Origin: Lepidonotus clava
Taxonomy: Eukaryota > Annelida > Polychaeta > Phyllodocida > Polynoidae
DNA length: 64,000 bases
Reading direction: 5' to 3'
Assembly: GCA_936440205.1 (NCBI GenBank)
Contig: OW387143.1
Coordinates: forward strand, 33,864,949-33,928,948
Shown: positions 35,580-48,589 of the stretch, piece after piece
Position numbering within the stretch: the first letter of the stretch is position 1
Layout: every line of letters begins with the position of its first letter
Notes under the pieces: model-generated
Told to the model about the DNA's origin: nothing
What the model saw: only the letters and a program-made list of their open reading frames with translations
Databases searched by the model: none
Made by a program: the position numbers and the translations under genes

Positions 35580-38140
35580 ATGGTCCTTCATCCAATAAGG
35601 CTAAAAGGGAAGTTTTATTTATTTTATTTTGTTATTTTTGTGATAAAATCATAACTAGTTAAGGCCTTCAAAACGATTAATCTTCAGGCATCATGTATTT
35701 AAAATCCCCCCAACGCACAAAAAAGAATAAGATAACATTAGAAAAAAGAAGGAAATACAAAAACAGAGTGTTACTGCTAAAAATAAGGGTGATGAGCACT
35801 TCACGAGCGAGCATTTGGACTGGGCAGTGACCTATTTATAGGTATGACTCAGCGCAGTGACGGCGCCCGGATGCTTATATTATATATACACACAATGTTT
35901 TTGTAGCGACAGTGTGACTCAAGGTATTAACGCTAACTAGAAAATATTCAAACTTTTAAATCCCCACTATATTATTCACCATCATATACTAAAAACTTTT
36001 CCCATTATGTCATGCACTGACTACTAGTGGATAGCTTGCAAGATGCACGCACCAGTACTATTTAGTAGAATTAAACCATTCGTTGATTCAATTCATGTTT
36101 TATGTGTGTTCTCTCAGCACCAACAGTTATCAGGCAGCTTATGTCTGGTTTCACTCATGATGTAGTTTTAGGGTAGATTCTTTTCAGCAAAATAAATATT
36201 CAGTCTGGTTCTGTCCATGCCCTTGGGGCAGCAGTTGACCCTCTTGTAGTTAACCAATTAAAAGTGATGTAAGCTTCTGCTGTAGTTTACATTAAAACTG
36301 ACCAGTGACTCAAGCGGTGTCAAGTGGTTTAAGGCTGTATTCCACAGGCCAACTTTTTAGCCCGATTTCATAAATCGGCAGTTGGAATAGGGGTTGATCA
36401 CACAAATGCTACACTACAATATAAAGGGATTTTAATTCTCTTTCAATTGATGTAGGACGCAGGGTATTTCACGATATTATTGGACAAAGGGAAAAATTTT
36501 GAACTATGGGCAGTAAAAATCACCGAGTAGAGTACAGACTAAAGGGTCGGCCTCTACTTTCCCAGACGAGTGGGAGGGAATTATTTATGTTCCCGGCCCC
36601 TGGCCCTGTCACCTATTGGGGGCATGTCTTATTGCTATTTCATGAACATCATAACAGTGGGTTGGCACAGTGACAACGATCAACCAGTTTATTTCCTCCT
36701 GAATATTTACAGTGACATGCTCCGAGTATATTCTGCTTGATTGAACTTCAACTGGATACAATGGTTCTTTTGTTTTCAGTTTGAAATCATTTATGTATTT
36801 CCGAAAGCCTGGTGATCATAAACATGTAGAATGTGTTTTCATTTTGCCATAAGCATGTATATAATATTTTAACAAGGTATACAATATAACAGTGTACTCC
36901 TACGCTATTTCCCTTTTTACCAGCTTAAGAGGCACCCTTGTCTTGTCACTGAAGCTAAAAACTTGACATTGGCAAATAAATCCGGCCCTGTTAAAAGTTA
37001 CATCTTTCATAAAAAGTCGCACTTGAATGTCTCTCCTTTTAAAAAAAAGTGATAGAATTGAATAAAAGAAAATCAGCTCACACTACCACATACGTGCTGC
37101 TACTGTGAATTAGAAACAGATACTTCAAAGCAGACGTTCTCCAGACCAACAGAGATAGAAAAAAACATATTTATGTTCAAAAACAATTAGAAAAACTAAG
37201 TTAAAAAAATGTCAAACCGTAGTGAACGATTCCCAGATGGGTTATCAAATAGCAAGTGGGCCCCAGGGTAAACCTATTGTTTGACACCAGGTGTCGTGTA
37301 GTCATGGCAACCACTTCCACTTCCTGCCAACAACAGGGCACAGTTTACAACATTATTTTGATATTTTACGACAAACAAGAGTAGCCAACCAGTTTTAGGA
37401 ATATTTTACTGCAAAGTTTTAATTGAAATATTGTGCACCAAATCGAGTTGTTTGATATAAATGTGAAGATGAATGTCTGGTTTTGCCTTTAACCAATATA
37501 TACATGTACATCTACCAGCTAGTGTGCTGGATATAGGAATATTATCTTAGACTACTTTGGTACCAACGTTATCTTCTCAGAGTGTTATGGTGAACTTAGA
37601 AACGCCAATTTAGACAAAGACTATATATATAGGCCTATATATACAAGGACAATATACAAAATGTATACCTTGAATTAGGATGCCACATATGTAACTAGAA
37701 GAAGGACCTTATTCTGTGAAACAGTATAATATATTGTGAATCATAACCACCAAAAAGGTTGAACATGAAGAAGAGCCCCTAACACATGTGTCCCATTCAA
37801 AACCCCTTTGGAATTCAACAGCCAGATGTGCATACATAACTTACTGCCAACCCCTCCCCCTCCAAAGCCGCCCATGCTAATATCTGAGGCGGATAATTAC
37901 ATAAGCAGACTGTCGCAGGGCACGTCTGGGGGGTACTGGAGGCAGGGGAAGGGGTTACTGGAGGCAGGAGATCTGTCTGATTACATTACTACCACATGTG
38001 CCTGGTTCTATGCCTCCAGGCTGTCCTTGTATGGTTCAGGGGAGGGAGGGGGGAGGGGGACGCTGGTGGGATCCTCCAGTGCCTGTTACTAGGTCCAACA
38101 CTGGAGGAAATGCCACCCAGGTGTTCCCCATGTGATCTAA
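35580..38140. other. non-coding stretch
   Basis: AT-rich. A good acceptor (TTCTTTTGTTTTCAG at 36765-36779) has no matching donor or long frame after it. The 20-bp palindrome at 37624-37643 is listed separately. 37840-38090 is GC-richer with chance frames. Confidence 0.55.
37624..37643. repeat. perfect 20-bp palindrome around AGGCCT
   Basis: TATATATAGGCCTATATATA is its own reverse complement. It contains TAGGCCTA (37630-37637), a word over-represented in this window, embedded in a TA repeat, and could extrude as a cruciform. Confidence 0.8.
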
Positions 38141-38144
38141 TGAG

Positions 38145-38286
38145 GTGGTGTAGGATAGGCTTTTGTGATTACATTTTCATACATTATGTAACTGGTCTAA
38201 AACGCAAATCACTATACAAAGGCATATCTAGTTAGGTAGCGTTGGATATTCTTTTGTGATTACATTTTCATACATTATGTCACTGG
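38145..38286 (+). repeat. 91-bp-period tandem duplication
   Basis: CTTTTGTGATTACATTTTCA and the next 16 bases occur at 38160-38196 and again at 38251-38286 with one change. The upstream GGTGGTGTAGGATAGG/GGTAGCGTTGGATATT also align, so a unit of about 91 bp was duplicated in tandem. The high identity suggests it is fairly recent. Confidence 0.8.
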
Positions 38287-38540
38287 TGAGGAATGAAAAC
38301 AGTAAGAATTGATATCTCTATGATTAGAATTGCATACTGAATATCCACTCTTACGCGTTTATCGAAGTGCTGAACGTGGAATGGATCTTGCATAGTTCAA
38401 TCTGCCTGTATGATGTATGGTGATATTTCTGATAATAAACATACATTGACCTTATTCTTTACTTTTACATTTGTAGTTGATGTACATGTGTTCATTATCA
38501 AGACAACATCTCGTGACCTAATTATAGATGAATTACAATT

Positions 38541-38571
38541 TAATGTTTGTTCTCGTTTCTTTCAGGTGAGT
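38541..38571 (+). promoter_or_regulatory. ratchet-type recursive splice site, junction 38565/38566
   Basis: TTTGTTCTCGTTTCTTTCAG is followed at once by GTGAGT (38566-38571). This is the juxtaposed 3'/5' splice-site structure that lets a long intron be removed in steps. A TTTAAT branch-point-like word lies about 25 bases upstream. It shares strand and form with the site at 60343. No exon sequence is needed at such a point, because the regenerated donor is used next. Confidence 0.55.
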
Positions 38572-38630
38572 CAATTCCCTATGGTGCTTTGGCACTAATT
38601 GTACCCGGTACTGGTGATTTGGCCAGGTGG
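38566..38630 (+). CDS. candidate RS-exon downstream of the ratchet site
   Basis: From the ratchet acceptor at 38565 to donors GTGGGT (38627) or GTGAGT (38631) gives an optional exon of 61 or 65 nt. One frame is open and reads ESIPYGALALIVPGTGDLAR, not recognised from any family. The other two frames stop early. In vertebrates such RS-exons help define the acceptor and are then removed by use of the regenerated donor. Inclusion would usually mark a low-abundance or decay-prone isoform. The open frame may be chance, given the short length. Confidence 0.35.
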
Positions 38631-38639
38631 GTGAGTACT

Positions 38640-41560
38640 TCAAACGCTTCTTTGATTCTTAAAAATAACATGTATACCACAGGTGAAAATTGGCTGCACT
38701 TCAGCATTAAAATAGGACTTTTCTATATATAAACATTATGTTGAATATTGCCATATGTTACAAGAGAATAGGATGATAAAGGCTGCATATTTGCCAATGC
38801 CCAGTGGAAGAATCCGAGAACAAAAGCCAATGATAATAAATTATTATTGAATCAAAAACCAATTTATATCTTGTGCCCATAGTCCAATCTACAACTTAGA
38901 CAATGACAATTATTCCCTGCACGGTTTGTGCTTCTATACTATAACTTTTATTTTGTTCTGTCCAGAGTTAAATTTATATACAGAGAAATTTTCACAGGTA
39001 TACCTGTATTTGTACACCTATTGTATAATATAATATTGTATATGTCAATCAATATTATTATAATAATCATTATGCTTCATATATATAACTGAAGTATCGC
39101 CAGATAAAAACCATCATGCACCTAGACCGTTTTATCAACCTCCCCAGCCTGTGAGGTGGTGGTACGTATCGACCGGTGCATCGATCTATAGTAAATGGTG
39201 TTCTGGTAATACTTAGATGACAGGGGGGACTGACAACATGACAGGGCCTAGTCAAGGATGACGCCTCCTGGTAACAGGCTATAGTCAGGGAAGGCACAAC
39301 GCTCTATCATCTAATCTATGAATAACACAAAATGACTACTGATTACCGTAAACATTGTAATGTTGTTTTTCATTGCTTTGGGTGCAATCTTTCGACGATA
39401 TTGTCTTTGTTGGTACAAGAACTATAGTATGAATGCTTTAAAGCCCACCCACATCCCATCAAGAAGTGGTATAAAAATGGTAATGCCTGAATATAAGACA
39501 TACGATTAAGTAAACTAACTTAATTTCCAGAGCGTATTTAAATCAACGCCCTTTTGAGTCATTCCTAGATACAAAGGTAATTTCAGTTACTTTCCTGCTT
39601 TAATGCTGGTAGTAACCCAGTCGGTCACCACCTCAGGTTCACTCGGTACATTAGAACCTTGTACAACTTATGTGGAAGCAGGACACGCTGCATGTTAGAT
39701 CTAGAAAACAAAATACCTGCAGTAGACCGTCAGCATAGACGTCTATGTGGTTGACAGTTGGTAAACCACAGTTACAGGTCGATCTCGCAGTTGACTGAAT
39801 ACTTTCACCAAGTGATTAATTGGGGACTGACATTGCTTCTTTACTGTCAGGCACTTGCAGCAAATCATCATCAAATCCGTGTAGATTCAGTAGATCCAGT
39901 GAACGTAACAAATACATTTGAAATGTATTGTAGAATGGTTATGTTTGATAGTGATTGAATGGGGATTCCCCTGAATAAATGACTTTCCAATGGATCTAAC
40001 CTAAAAGTCTCTAGAATCTAAATCACAACATTGAATTAATACAGTTTGAACCAAATTCAACATCAAGATTAACATCAAAATAAAGACTTCGTAAAACATG
40101 AATTGCCGAGTGAGCAATCATTGAACTTCCAAGTGTTACCCCTTTTACACCATTCGTCTCGTTCTTCTATCCAGCCAGTTTAAACACCTTAAGGTATCAG
40201 GTGATACCTTAAAGTTGAATGGAAGTCTGTGAGAACGGATCACACTTAGAGTCTATAGATTCGAAAGGACACAGTTAAGAGTGATTATCCCTCATTTCCA
40301 TTTAAACGTGAGACTGAATGCAGAAGACTGATTAATGTTATATTTCATGAAAACGTGCAGTTGTGTCAGTAACGATATAATTGCTCGAGTACAACCATAG
40401 TCAAAAAGGTATTCTATAGATCCAATAGTAAGAAGACTATGTACATTATACAGTACATTCTCTACAAATTACCATTGTATGAAAAGGCATTGAAACCTAT
40501 GTATGCGTGATAGGAAGCATAGAGATAACTTTTCAATAATAACCAGTTACAAAGAACCTTCGTAGCTACTGTGACATTTCGTGATGTTTTATGATGTTTT
40601 GTGGCATTTCCTTATAGTCTGAGACTGGTAACATTTACACAGGAAATGTATAATACAAAAAGAGTCGGATTGGCTAGGCGGGCAACGCAGGCCTTATGTA
40701 AAACATTATCTTTTCATGGTTATTGAAAGAGCGTGCAGCACGGCTTATGTGCGTGAGGGAAGACTTGGAGAACAGAACTTTGAGAATATCTCCTTGGCGT
40801 ACCCTCGCCAGCATACTCCATGTATACGAGATAACTCTATTACTTCTCACGAACCTGCCTCTGACGTATGCGTTTATTGTGAAGCAACTGTAAAATAAAT
40901 TTTCCAACTTCGTAATAAGCATTTTCCAACTACGTAATAAGCAATACTTATAGTTTAGAAAAGAAACCTCTGACACTGTGTCAGAGGTCAGAATCTGCAT
41001 TATCAATTGCCAAGTCTCAGGTCAAGTGCCTTCTCAGTTCATAATTATGAATCTGAATAAGCACCATTTATGTAGATAATTATGGTATAAACATAAAGGG
41101 TGCCCATTCGGATTTGCATTTGAATCATTGTTGATAACAATCTATATTGCATGAAATATGGAATCAAAATAATTATAGGATAACAAACCTAAAGGTTTTC
41201 CCTTGGCTTGGTATAGTGTGAACGGAATAGGCCTCTCTTCCCAGACGCCTAATACTTTACACTAATCGGCTACTTTTTACCTGCTGGCGCCCTCCCCGTC
41301 ACAGCCCGGCCTCCCCGGGATGTCTCTCCATCTATGATGGATGTCCATCTGGGAGGGATCAGAATGAAAAAATTTTAGGCCCAAAATTGCCCCACGCCAT
41401 CCATGGTTAGCTGTTTGAATGATAACTTAGACATAATTTAGTTGTTGTTTTCACTTCAATTCATTTCAGATAAATATATGAATTCTCAGGTATTTCCTAT
41501 ATCTTCAGACTAATGCTTGAAGTTGGACACTTGACTTTAACATTAGCTATCTAACTTGAT
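38640..41560. other. non-coding stretch
   Basis: AT-rich. Holds a short perfect hairpin TTAAGGTATCA/TGATACCTTAA (40189-40212, 2-nt loop) and the 22-bp tandem at 40899-40942. No supported exon. Confidence 0.55.
40899..40942 (+). repeat. 22-bp tandem duplication
   Basis: ATTTTCCAACTTCGTAATAA plus GC is repeated head-to-tail with a single T-to-A change. A small recent slippage duplication. Confidence 0.9.
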
Positions 41561-41577
41561 AGATGTAAGATGAACAT

Positions 41578-41922
41578 TTCGCAATATGAACACCAAAGCA
41601 GTGTTTCAAAAAAGATCTAATTAGGCTCTATATTGGAAATATGAGAAGTCAATCCCCCATATTGTGCCCAGACACCTCTGTTAGGAGAGTGAAACAACTC
41701 GTTACCTGCGCGCACACTACGGTGCATGCGCATGAATATAGATAACTATTCAAATTTATAGGTGCAAGGTCTACATCTCGCAATATGAACATCAAAGCAG
41801 TGTTTAAAAAAAGATCTAATTATATTGGAAATATGAGAAGTCAATCCCCCATATTGTGCCCAGACACCTCTGTTTGGAAAATGGAATAACGCGTCACCTG
41901 CGCGCGCACACCACCGCGCATG
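41578..41922 (+). repeat. tandem duplication of a ~155-bp unit with CpG-rich end
   Basis: Copies at about 41578-41734 and 41777-41922 share long identical runs (for example AGTCAATCCCCCATATTGTG and the following GTGCCCAGACACCTCTGTT). The second copy lacks about 8 bases (GGCTCTAT region). Both end in CpG-rich CACCTGCGCGC..CGCATG words with NRF1-like cores, CACCTGCGCGC in the right copy and GTTACCTGCGCGC in the left. A 40-base AT-rich spacer separates them. The unit itself is not recognised as a transposon. Confidence 0.85.
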
Positions 41923-41929
41923 ACCCGGG

Positions 41930-43885
41930 TCACGTGACTGTTAAGGTTCACAAGAAGGACGCTAGGCGTCGCCACTGTCGACATCCAGGGGGGGGGGGCG
42001 GGGGGGGGGGGGGTCTCAAGGGTTTTGTAAATTGTTCTCGGCCAGGGTGTGAGTGAGTGATGAAGTATAGGCTGTAGAGGTGTTGGGGATGGGTAGGTAG
42101 GTAAGGGATGGGGGATGGGCTTACCTGGGGGAAACGAGAAGTAACAGGTGCGAGAAGCATGCCGTGCTAAGCCACACCTCGCACCTCTCTGCCTTATGAA
42201 TTACCCGTCAGGGGATGAGGTATGGAGTCTCCCCCACCTTCTTACCCCCCGCAAACCACAGGAATCTGCTATGTGTGTTTTACATAGGTGTTTCTACACT
42301 ATTTCTGAGGCATTACATATTGTTCATGCAATTGCTCACGGGTATACCAGAACATGAATGTAGGTGTTCCCTCACCATGTATTGTATTACTTAATATAAA
42401 TGTGAATTTAACTAGCGAACATAACAGATTTAACTCGTCTCTTTCAACACCATATTATTCTCTCAATATTTGGCTACGGTAAGTAGAATACACTTGTTAC
42501 ATGCAAGATGCAACAACAATAGGTGCCATGACTAGTACTTGTAAAATAAGTAAAAGACTTTAACCAGCAATTTACTGCTCTCAGTATTATGCTCAAACAT
42601 TATATCACATTGTTTGATAAGACAGACATATGTTTTTAATCGACCATCCTATCCCTTCAGATATGATGTGTCTTTGTCTGTCTCTGGATGAACTCTTTTT
42701 CTTGGAGCTTAGTCATCGATCAACAATGTTCCTTTTGAACTGCTGGGGTAGAAAACATCAATCTTCTCTCCAATCATAATGAGAATTAAAGGTCGTCTTC
42801 TTTGTTGAGGTTTTAGACCAAAAATGGGTCTGATTAGAAGATTCCACACCTGGCTTTAATCAAGACGAGACAAAAAGGCAAGAAAAACCTCGGAGGGTTG
42901 ATTTTATTTCTTTGAGCGTCAAGGATTAGATCATCCACCCTTTTAACAAGTGGAATTATCACACTTTTTTCCAAAGCCTTTCTGGTGCAGCTGAAGTTTT
43001 GACAACATAACTTTTAACTTTTTATTTTGAGGGGAAAATAAGAAAATACCTGAATGACTCAAACGAGCTACTATTTCTTGATGGAAGGGGAGACAAATAT
43101 GTAGTCTGGCGAGCGTCGGTAACTTCAAAGGACTGCTTCTAATTATGATCATAACAGGCTGTCAGTTAGCTCAACCGGCCTATTACAATAAACATTGTGA
43201 GTACTGTCCAGTAACTATATCTCCTGGGTGGGATCAGGCCTAGGGCTGACAGGCAGTTTTACACTGACAGGTTTTACACTGACAGGTAGAACATCAGTTG
43301 CAGTGCTAGGGAAGATTAGGAAACTAGTTCCCTAAAGTATACATGTGCTGACATAGAACTACTAGCATGCTCTAGAAGTTGTAACGTATCAAACTAATAT
43401 TGCTGATGTCACAACTGTGAGTTCCCTTTCTACACAGATCTCCATGAAAGAAAGGTGGGAATCTAACGATTCGTGTGGCTTATAATTCTATACATCATAA
43501 GCAAAACACATAATCTGAGCATCCTAGGTTGAAAAAAATACTTGTCACGTTATGTTCTTGTGGTCCCTTGCTCCAAAGACAAACCAAATAAGTTCTGATC
43601 TCATTTAGGAGGAACCCACTTAGATCAACAAAGTAGAAAACATGATAACCACTGACCCAGAACACAACTGACCTTAAGTAGGCCTCTCCTGTTGAAACAT
43701 GTAACATCACGAGACCCATGTCCGGCAACATGCCCTGACTGACATGATGACCCCTGTTACATGATAGGGGCGCATGTTTTCACATGCTAGACTAGGCAAT
43801 ATTGACACAGAAGGAGAACGGTGGCAATGTATGTTTAGCAGAGTGCGCAGATTGTCTAGACATATCTTTGTCATCACCCACCAGG
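41930..43885. other. non-coding stretch
   Basis: G-runs of 11 and 14 at 41988-42013, and G-rich GGGATGGGTAGG-type sequence to 42120 that may form a G-quadruplex. The remainder is AT-rich. A CArG-type CCAAAAATGG lies near 42818. There is a perfect 15-bp tandem GTTTTACACTGACAG at 43256-43285. No supported exon. Confidence 0.55.
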
Positions 43886-43891
43886 ATCTTG

Positions 43892-44106
43892 TGAGCAGCT
43901 CAAAGCTTACATGAGCAGCTCATTTCAGGTCAGTGAGTTAATCGTCAGATGCTCAATTGACCTGGAATTCCCACACAAACTGTATTTATAGTTGTTGACC
44001 AGTATGGCGCAAGTGCATAGGTTATTTATATGTTATGGAGTTGTTTACCGAAGTGACCTTCAATGAGCAACTCAGGAGCTAATCATGAGCAATAAGATAC
44101 TGCTCA
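43892..44106. promoter_or_regulatory. cluster of TGAGCA/TGCTCA words
   Basis: TGAGCA occurs at 43892, 43912, 44064 and 44086, and TGCTCA at 43950 and 44101. That makes six sites in 215 bases, where about 0.1 is expected. The first two lie in the near-palindrome GAGCAGCTC, repeated 20 bp apart (two helical turns). No factor is confidently assigned. Confidence 0.4.
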
Positions 44107-44109
44107 ATA

Positions 44110-47100
44110 AAGCCTTCCGACGACTTCGGTGTCCTAAATAAATAGGAACGTGTTTACCACCAACTTTCAAGGTTAGGTTAGGTAACAGTAAACTACAAAC
44201 TCATAACATATATTTAAACTTGAAGTGGGAAAATTGTAACAATATATACATTAATGCATAAAATAAAGATAACAGAATTAGTTTTGTTAAGTATTTCAAA
44301 CTAGATAATTTCATCCTAAAAATAACAACCAGCACTATCTGGTCAATCACGAGTCACCCACATCTATTTTGATTCATTCCTCAGAGGACATACGTATCAG
44401 AGTAAATCGACACATAAATCCCTCGCCACAGTGCCTCACCCCAGCTCACCCCACCCCTCAACACTCCATAACCGTACTCACCCCTGACCCCCTGGCCCGC
44501 CCTTGTGGGTTTAGACCCCGCCCAATGGGTATAGGTGCCCGCCCCTGTCACGACCTCACGTGCCGGGGAGGTCTCTGTTTGGAATCCTTTTGGGAGTCAT
44601 GTGAGGGTTAGGTGATGGATGGGGGGCGTGGTTTATGTAATGACTGACATGTATGTGGTTGAGAACCTAACCTCACCTAAAACCATTGCCTTAACATGAT
44701 AAGGGATGGATTGAGGTGTCAATTATTAACCAGTTACATGATTGATTGTTGTTGAATTGTAGTACACTGAGGTCTTGTTAAAAGATGAATAATGATGAAT
44801 AATGTAATTTTGTATAGGACCTTTAAAGACCCAGAGACACGATTTAAGAGTACATTCTTTATATTGATAACCAGAAAGTACACCTGACTAAACTCGCAGG
44901 GGTATGTTAGGTGGCCATATACTCATATGGCGCAGTAAGCTACCGTCAGTTAACCCCAGTTCTGGGTCGCGCTGGCTGACCATCCCTAGTAGAACCCTCG
45001 CTGTACTGGCCATGTTGTGACGTCAGCGGGGTGAGGGTTTAATTAGGTCACGGTATGTGCATGTACTTCCTAGTTTATGCCTGGAAATATTCCTCTCTCT
45101 GGAACCATGCCTTGGACCTTTTTGAAGCTCGCCATACTATCAAATACATGACATCTTGGAATCTAGCAAAAAGAACGATTATTAACCATGTTTTTTATTC
45201 TTATTTCAAGTGACTTATTCCATGTCCCAAATGCGATTTTCCTGCTTTCTTAGCATGGAAAAGTACTCAGTATTAGTCATTTATGTTCATGTCCGTGGTG
45301 GATCCAGTTTAAGGAATACACTATAGTGGAATGTATTCATTTTCAAGTTGAACATGTTTTTGCCCTACATATTTTTATATTTTAGCTATCTATTGAATAA
45401 ACCAGATATGAACAATAATGCGTGTAGGTCATGGCTTTGATGTTTCACATACACATGAAATGTCTTGCATTAAGTAGTAATTATGTTAATCAAAGAGATA
45501 ACTACAAGGAGATATGTACAAGTTCGGCAGAATATTTCATCATGTGGGGTGAGAGTCATGAATGATGATAGAAGTTTTTGGTATGGAAATTGAGATATAA
45601 GCATAACTTTCATTAACAGATGTATAACATGTATATTCTCTGATATGATTTACTACCATTGACACTATTGAAACAGTACATATTCATGTGTATATCTAAA
45701 ATATGGAATTAAATCAAGTTCTTAATTTTTTGTGTAAGTTACTCTCACCCTTTTACATGTCGGGATAGGAGCTTAAGGAGGAGTGGCTTCCCAATACCAA
45801 AAGAAAATTAAGAGAGACATAATATAAAGTATGACATAAGTTACGAACGCTCTTTATATGCTCTCTATAGGATTTTTATTATATAACATGATTATTCACA
45901 AGTGTTTGTTGTTATCACAAAAGTAATTCGAAATAACTGCCTGTCATTTCTTGCTTCCTTGCCGGTTTTCTGTTAGTCCCTGCCCTTGTTTTTATATTAC
46001 CGAGTTCTTTGAACATTTGGAAAACCTTATATGTTTAAATCACGCATTGAAGCAATTAGGAGCAACACACATTTTCATCAATCTGAAATAAAAAGCTTAA
46101 ACATTATTGGCATTACTTTAATCAATTCGAGCACTCATAACCAAGCTTGAGTGTATACAAACATATCCCACAACACCCTGCAGCTCTCACCCCGCTTACG
46201 TAATTTCCGCCTTGCACGGCAATTCGCGGTGGTTTGACCTACATACGTTAGCGGCGCACTAAATGTGTTGATTACACCTTCAGTTAACCACCTAGCCAAC
46301 TAATACCGTGGCGAGAGTACCTCTTTGCCCAATATTGAAATAGATCTGCCAAGTAGATGCGACCGTGACATAGGCCCTTTAAATTCCGAATAGGTCATAC
46401 TTGTACCAAGCATGCAGTCTCAGTATTCCCATACTAGGCCTATGTTTTGATTCGTATTCCATCTTTATTTCATATCATACTGCCATACCATCCGATTACT
46501 GCTAAAATCTTCACGGTAGCAGGCTGTACTACAGTTTTCTTTTGCGCATTATAATGGGAAGATGTTTTCCAATATACCACTTTACCGTATGGTAAATTCC
46601 TGTCATGTAGTTTCAGGACATAACTTAAGTAAGCCTCCTCCCATGGTCCTACAGTACCCACATATTGACCCATGTCTCACACCAAGTACGTGACCACTAA
46701 AGGGTTCCATGGGCGTTGTAGCATTGATGTATGTTTGTGGAACATGCAGATTTAGGTGGCCATGTAATCTGGTTAGCCATGCTTTAAGTGATTTACAGAT
46801 GTTTGTATGGCATTTGTATTATCCGGGTATGCATGGGTATGGTCTCAAGTTCATGCAATGGGTAGTTATTGAATGAAAAAAAAACCTTAAGAAAAGACAA
46901 AAATGGCGTTCACATTCAGATTATGTGTATGTGTGAACAGAAAATGATGTTTCCTTAGCGTACATCTTTAGTACAATGGATGATGCTAACTATGCTTCAA
47001 CATGCTGCAATTTCCACACAAAGGCAAAGTTTTAGAAAGAGAAAATAAATGGGACACAGCCTATATGTTATGATATTATATGCATGCCTGAAGAGGATAT

Positions 47101-47540
47101 TGGGTTGCAGGCATGCATCCCTTCTCAAATTCTATATCCGTGAATGGCATGACAAAAGGTAATTTGTCCACTCACACCACTTGGGTTTTCGTTCAGTGCC
47201 ACTCGAATGGCGGATATCCTGTACTATGTGGCCAGCATATCACTCTCCCTAAAATCTGTTATATGATATATCGACTGATTTCACCAACACAGATTTAGAG
47301 TTGTAAATAACCTGATAGGTTAGAATAAACTCTCAGTAATATAATCAAGTATCCCATTGTGAATTAAAATGTCTAAAAAGTGTTCTCATTTTAGGAAAAT
47401 ATTGAAATGGACTTTGGTGAGCCTTTCATTTTGAACAGTGTGACTTAAATGTTGACCTAGATCATAAATCGTAAGATTTTGTAAAATTGTAACGAAGTCA
47501 AAAAAGGATGCGCATGTCCTGTGCATTAAAATGTGCTGTG
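44110..47540. other. long non-coding stretch
   Basis: 44400-44620 is C-rich then GC-richer. A perfect CRE (TGACGTCA) lies at 45018-45025 in a small CpG pocket. 46180-46330 is also CpG-richer. TAGGCCTA lies at 46435-46442. No supported exon. Confidence 0.55.
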
Positions 47541-47679
47541 GTTAGCAATGGGGATATATGATGAATAGCCCTTTGTTGTACTGTTTAGTCACTCCCATCA
47601 ATTCACATACATATACATGTGTTGAAGCAATGAAGGATGATATATGGGGTAAGTTTGACACGTCCCTGCCATGTAGAAC

Positions 47680-48120
47680 CCAAGCGGTAGAACGAGGGTT
47701 AATGAAGAAATATGAGGTGTGTAGGATACGTTTATGGCTTGTAAACCCCCATGTGGAAAAACAAGGGTTAAGGCATGAGATATGGGTAGTGTATGGCAGG
47801 GGTGTGTGGTGCATCCACAAGGTTCTGCATACCAACCAGGGCCCATCTTCTATGACAGATAGGGTCCTGACAGGGTGGGGGGCAACTATCTACAACACTG
47901 TCTAAAGGCCCCCTGCCTCTCTCTGGCCCACACCCTCATACCAGGACAATTCCCCACTATCCCCCTTTGCAAAATGCTGCTTGTATTATTTATCAGGCGT
48001 GTTATTAATGTAAGAAAAGGGGCATATCTACTGCGGCTAAAGTTACACGTATTTACCCCTCAGTGTTATTACCATAAAAAGAGGAATTTATCTGATGTGG
48101 TTAGAATTACGTGTATTGTA
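47680..48120 (+). repeat. two diverged local duplications
   Basis: AACGAGGGTTAATGAAGAAA (near 47690) and AACAAGGGTTAAGGCATGAG (near 47760) begin related 40-base segments. A second pair, starting GTGTTATTAATG (47999) and GTGTTATTACCA (48063), aligns for about 56 bases with a period of 64 and roughly two-thirds identity. Both are old tandem duplications. Confidence 0.55.
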
Positions 48121-48291
48121 TACAGAGTATAGGGCCTTATAAAAGGTTTATTCAGCCAACGGGCAGAAAGTAGTAATTACTGTCCGTTTTTACAGATATG
48201 ATCTAATACTGATTAAGGTGGACATGTTATTGTATGTTCATAAAATCCCCATATCTATAGAATTTAATACTGATAGGAAAGGTTGTATAGA

Positions 48292-48294
<3 letters not shown>

Positions 48295-48351
<57 letters not shown>

Positions 48352-48362
48352 AAACACACACA
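48295..48362. repeat. (CA)n microsatellite
   Basis: About 27 uninterrupted CA units, then a short broken tail. Length polymorphism is likely. Confidence 0.97.
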
Positions 48363-48589
48363 GCTCATTTTGTTCACTACTTGGGAATTAGATTCAGATG
48401 CAAACCTATGCAGGGTTTGAACGCTGATTTTCTTTTAGTGGTGACTGAATTGAATGAAAGCACATAATTATATCCAATACCATGAGAAATTCAATATTTT
48501 GCGTATTGTATAGAGATCATAAATATAAGGGAAGAAAAACACAGAAAGTTTGGTTTAATCAAACTTTAAATCAGTTGGTGAATAAAGCC

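Noticed and set aside
36760-36815. Strong acceptor TTCTTTTGTTTTCAG
   Set aside because: No matching donor or useful open frame downstream. It may be a decoy acceptor.
42112-42150. Minus-strand CAG/GTAAGC with a pyrimidine tract (ratchet-like, junction 42124/42125)
   Set aside because: The donor is weaker (GTAAGC), no second donor was matched, the strand is opposite to the two strong sites, and the local G-rich strand makes the pyrimidine tract likely by composition.
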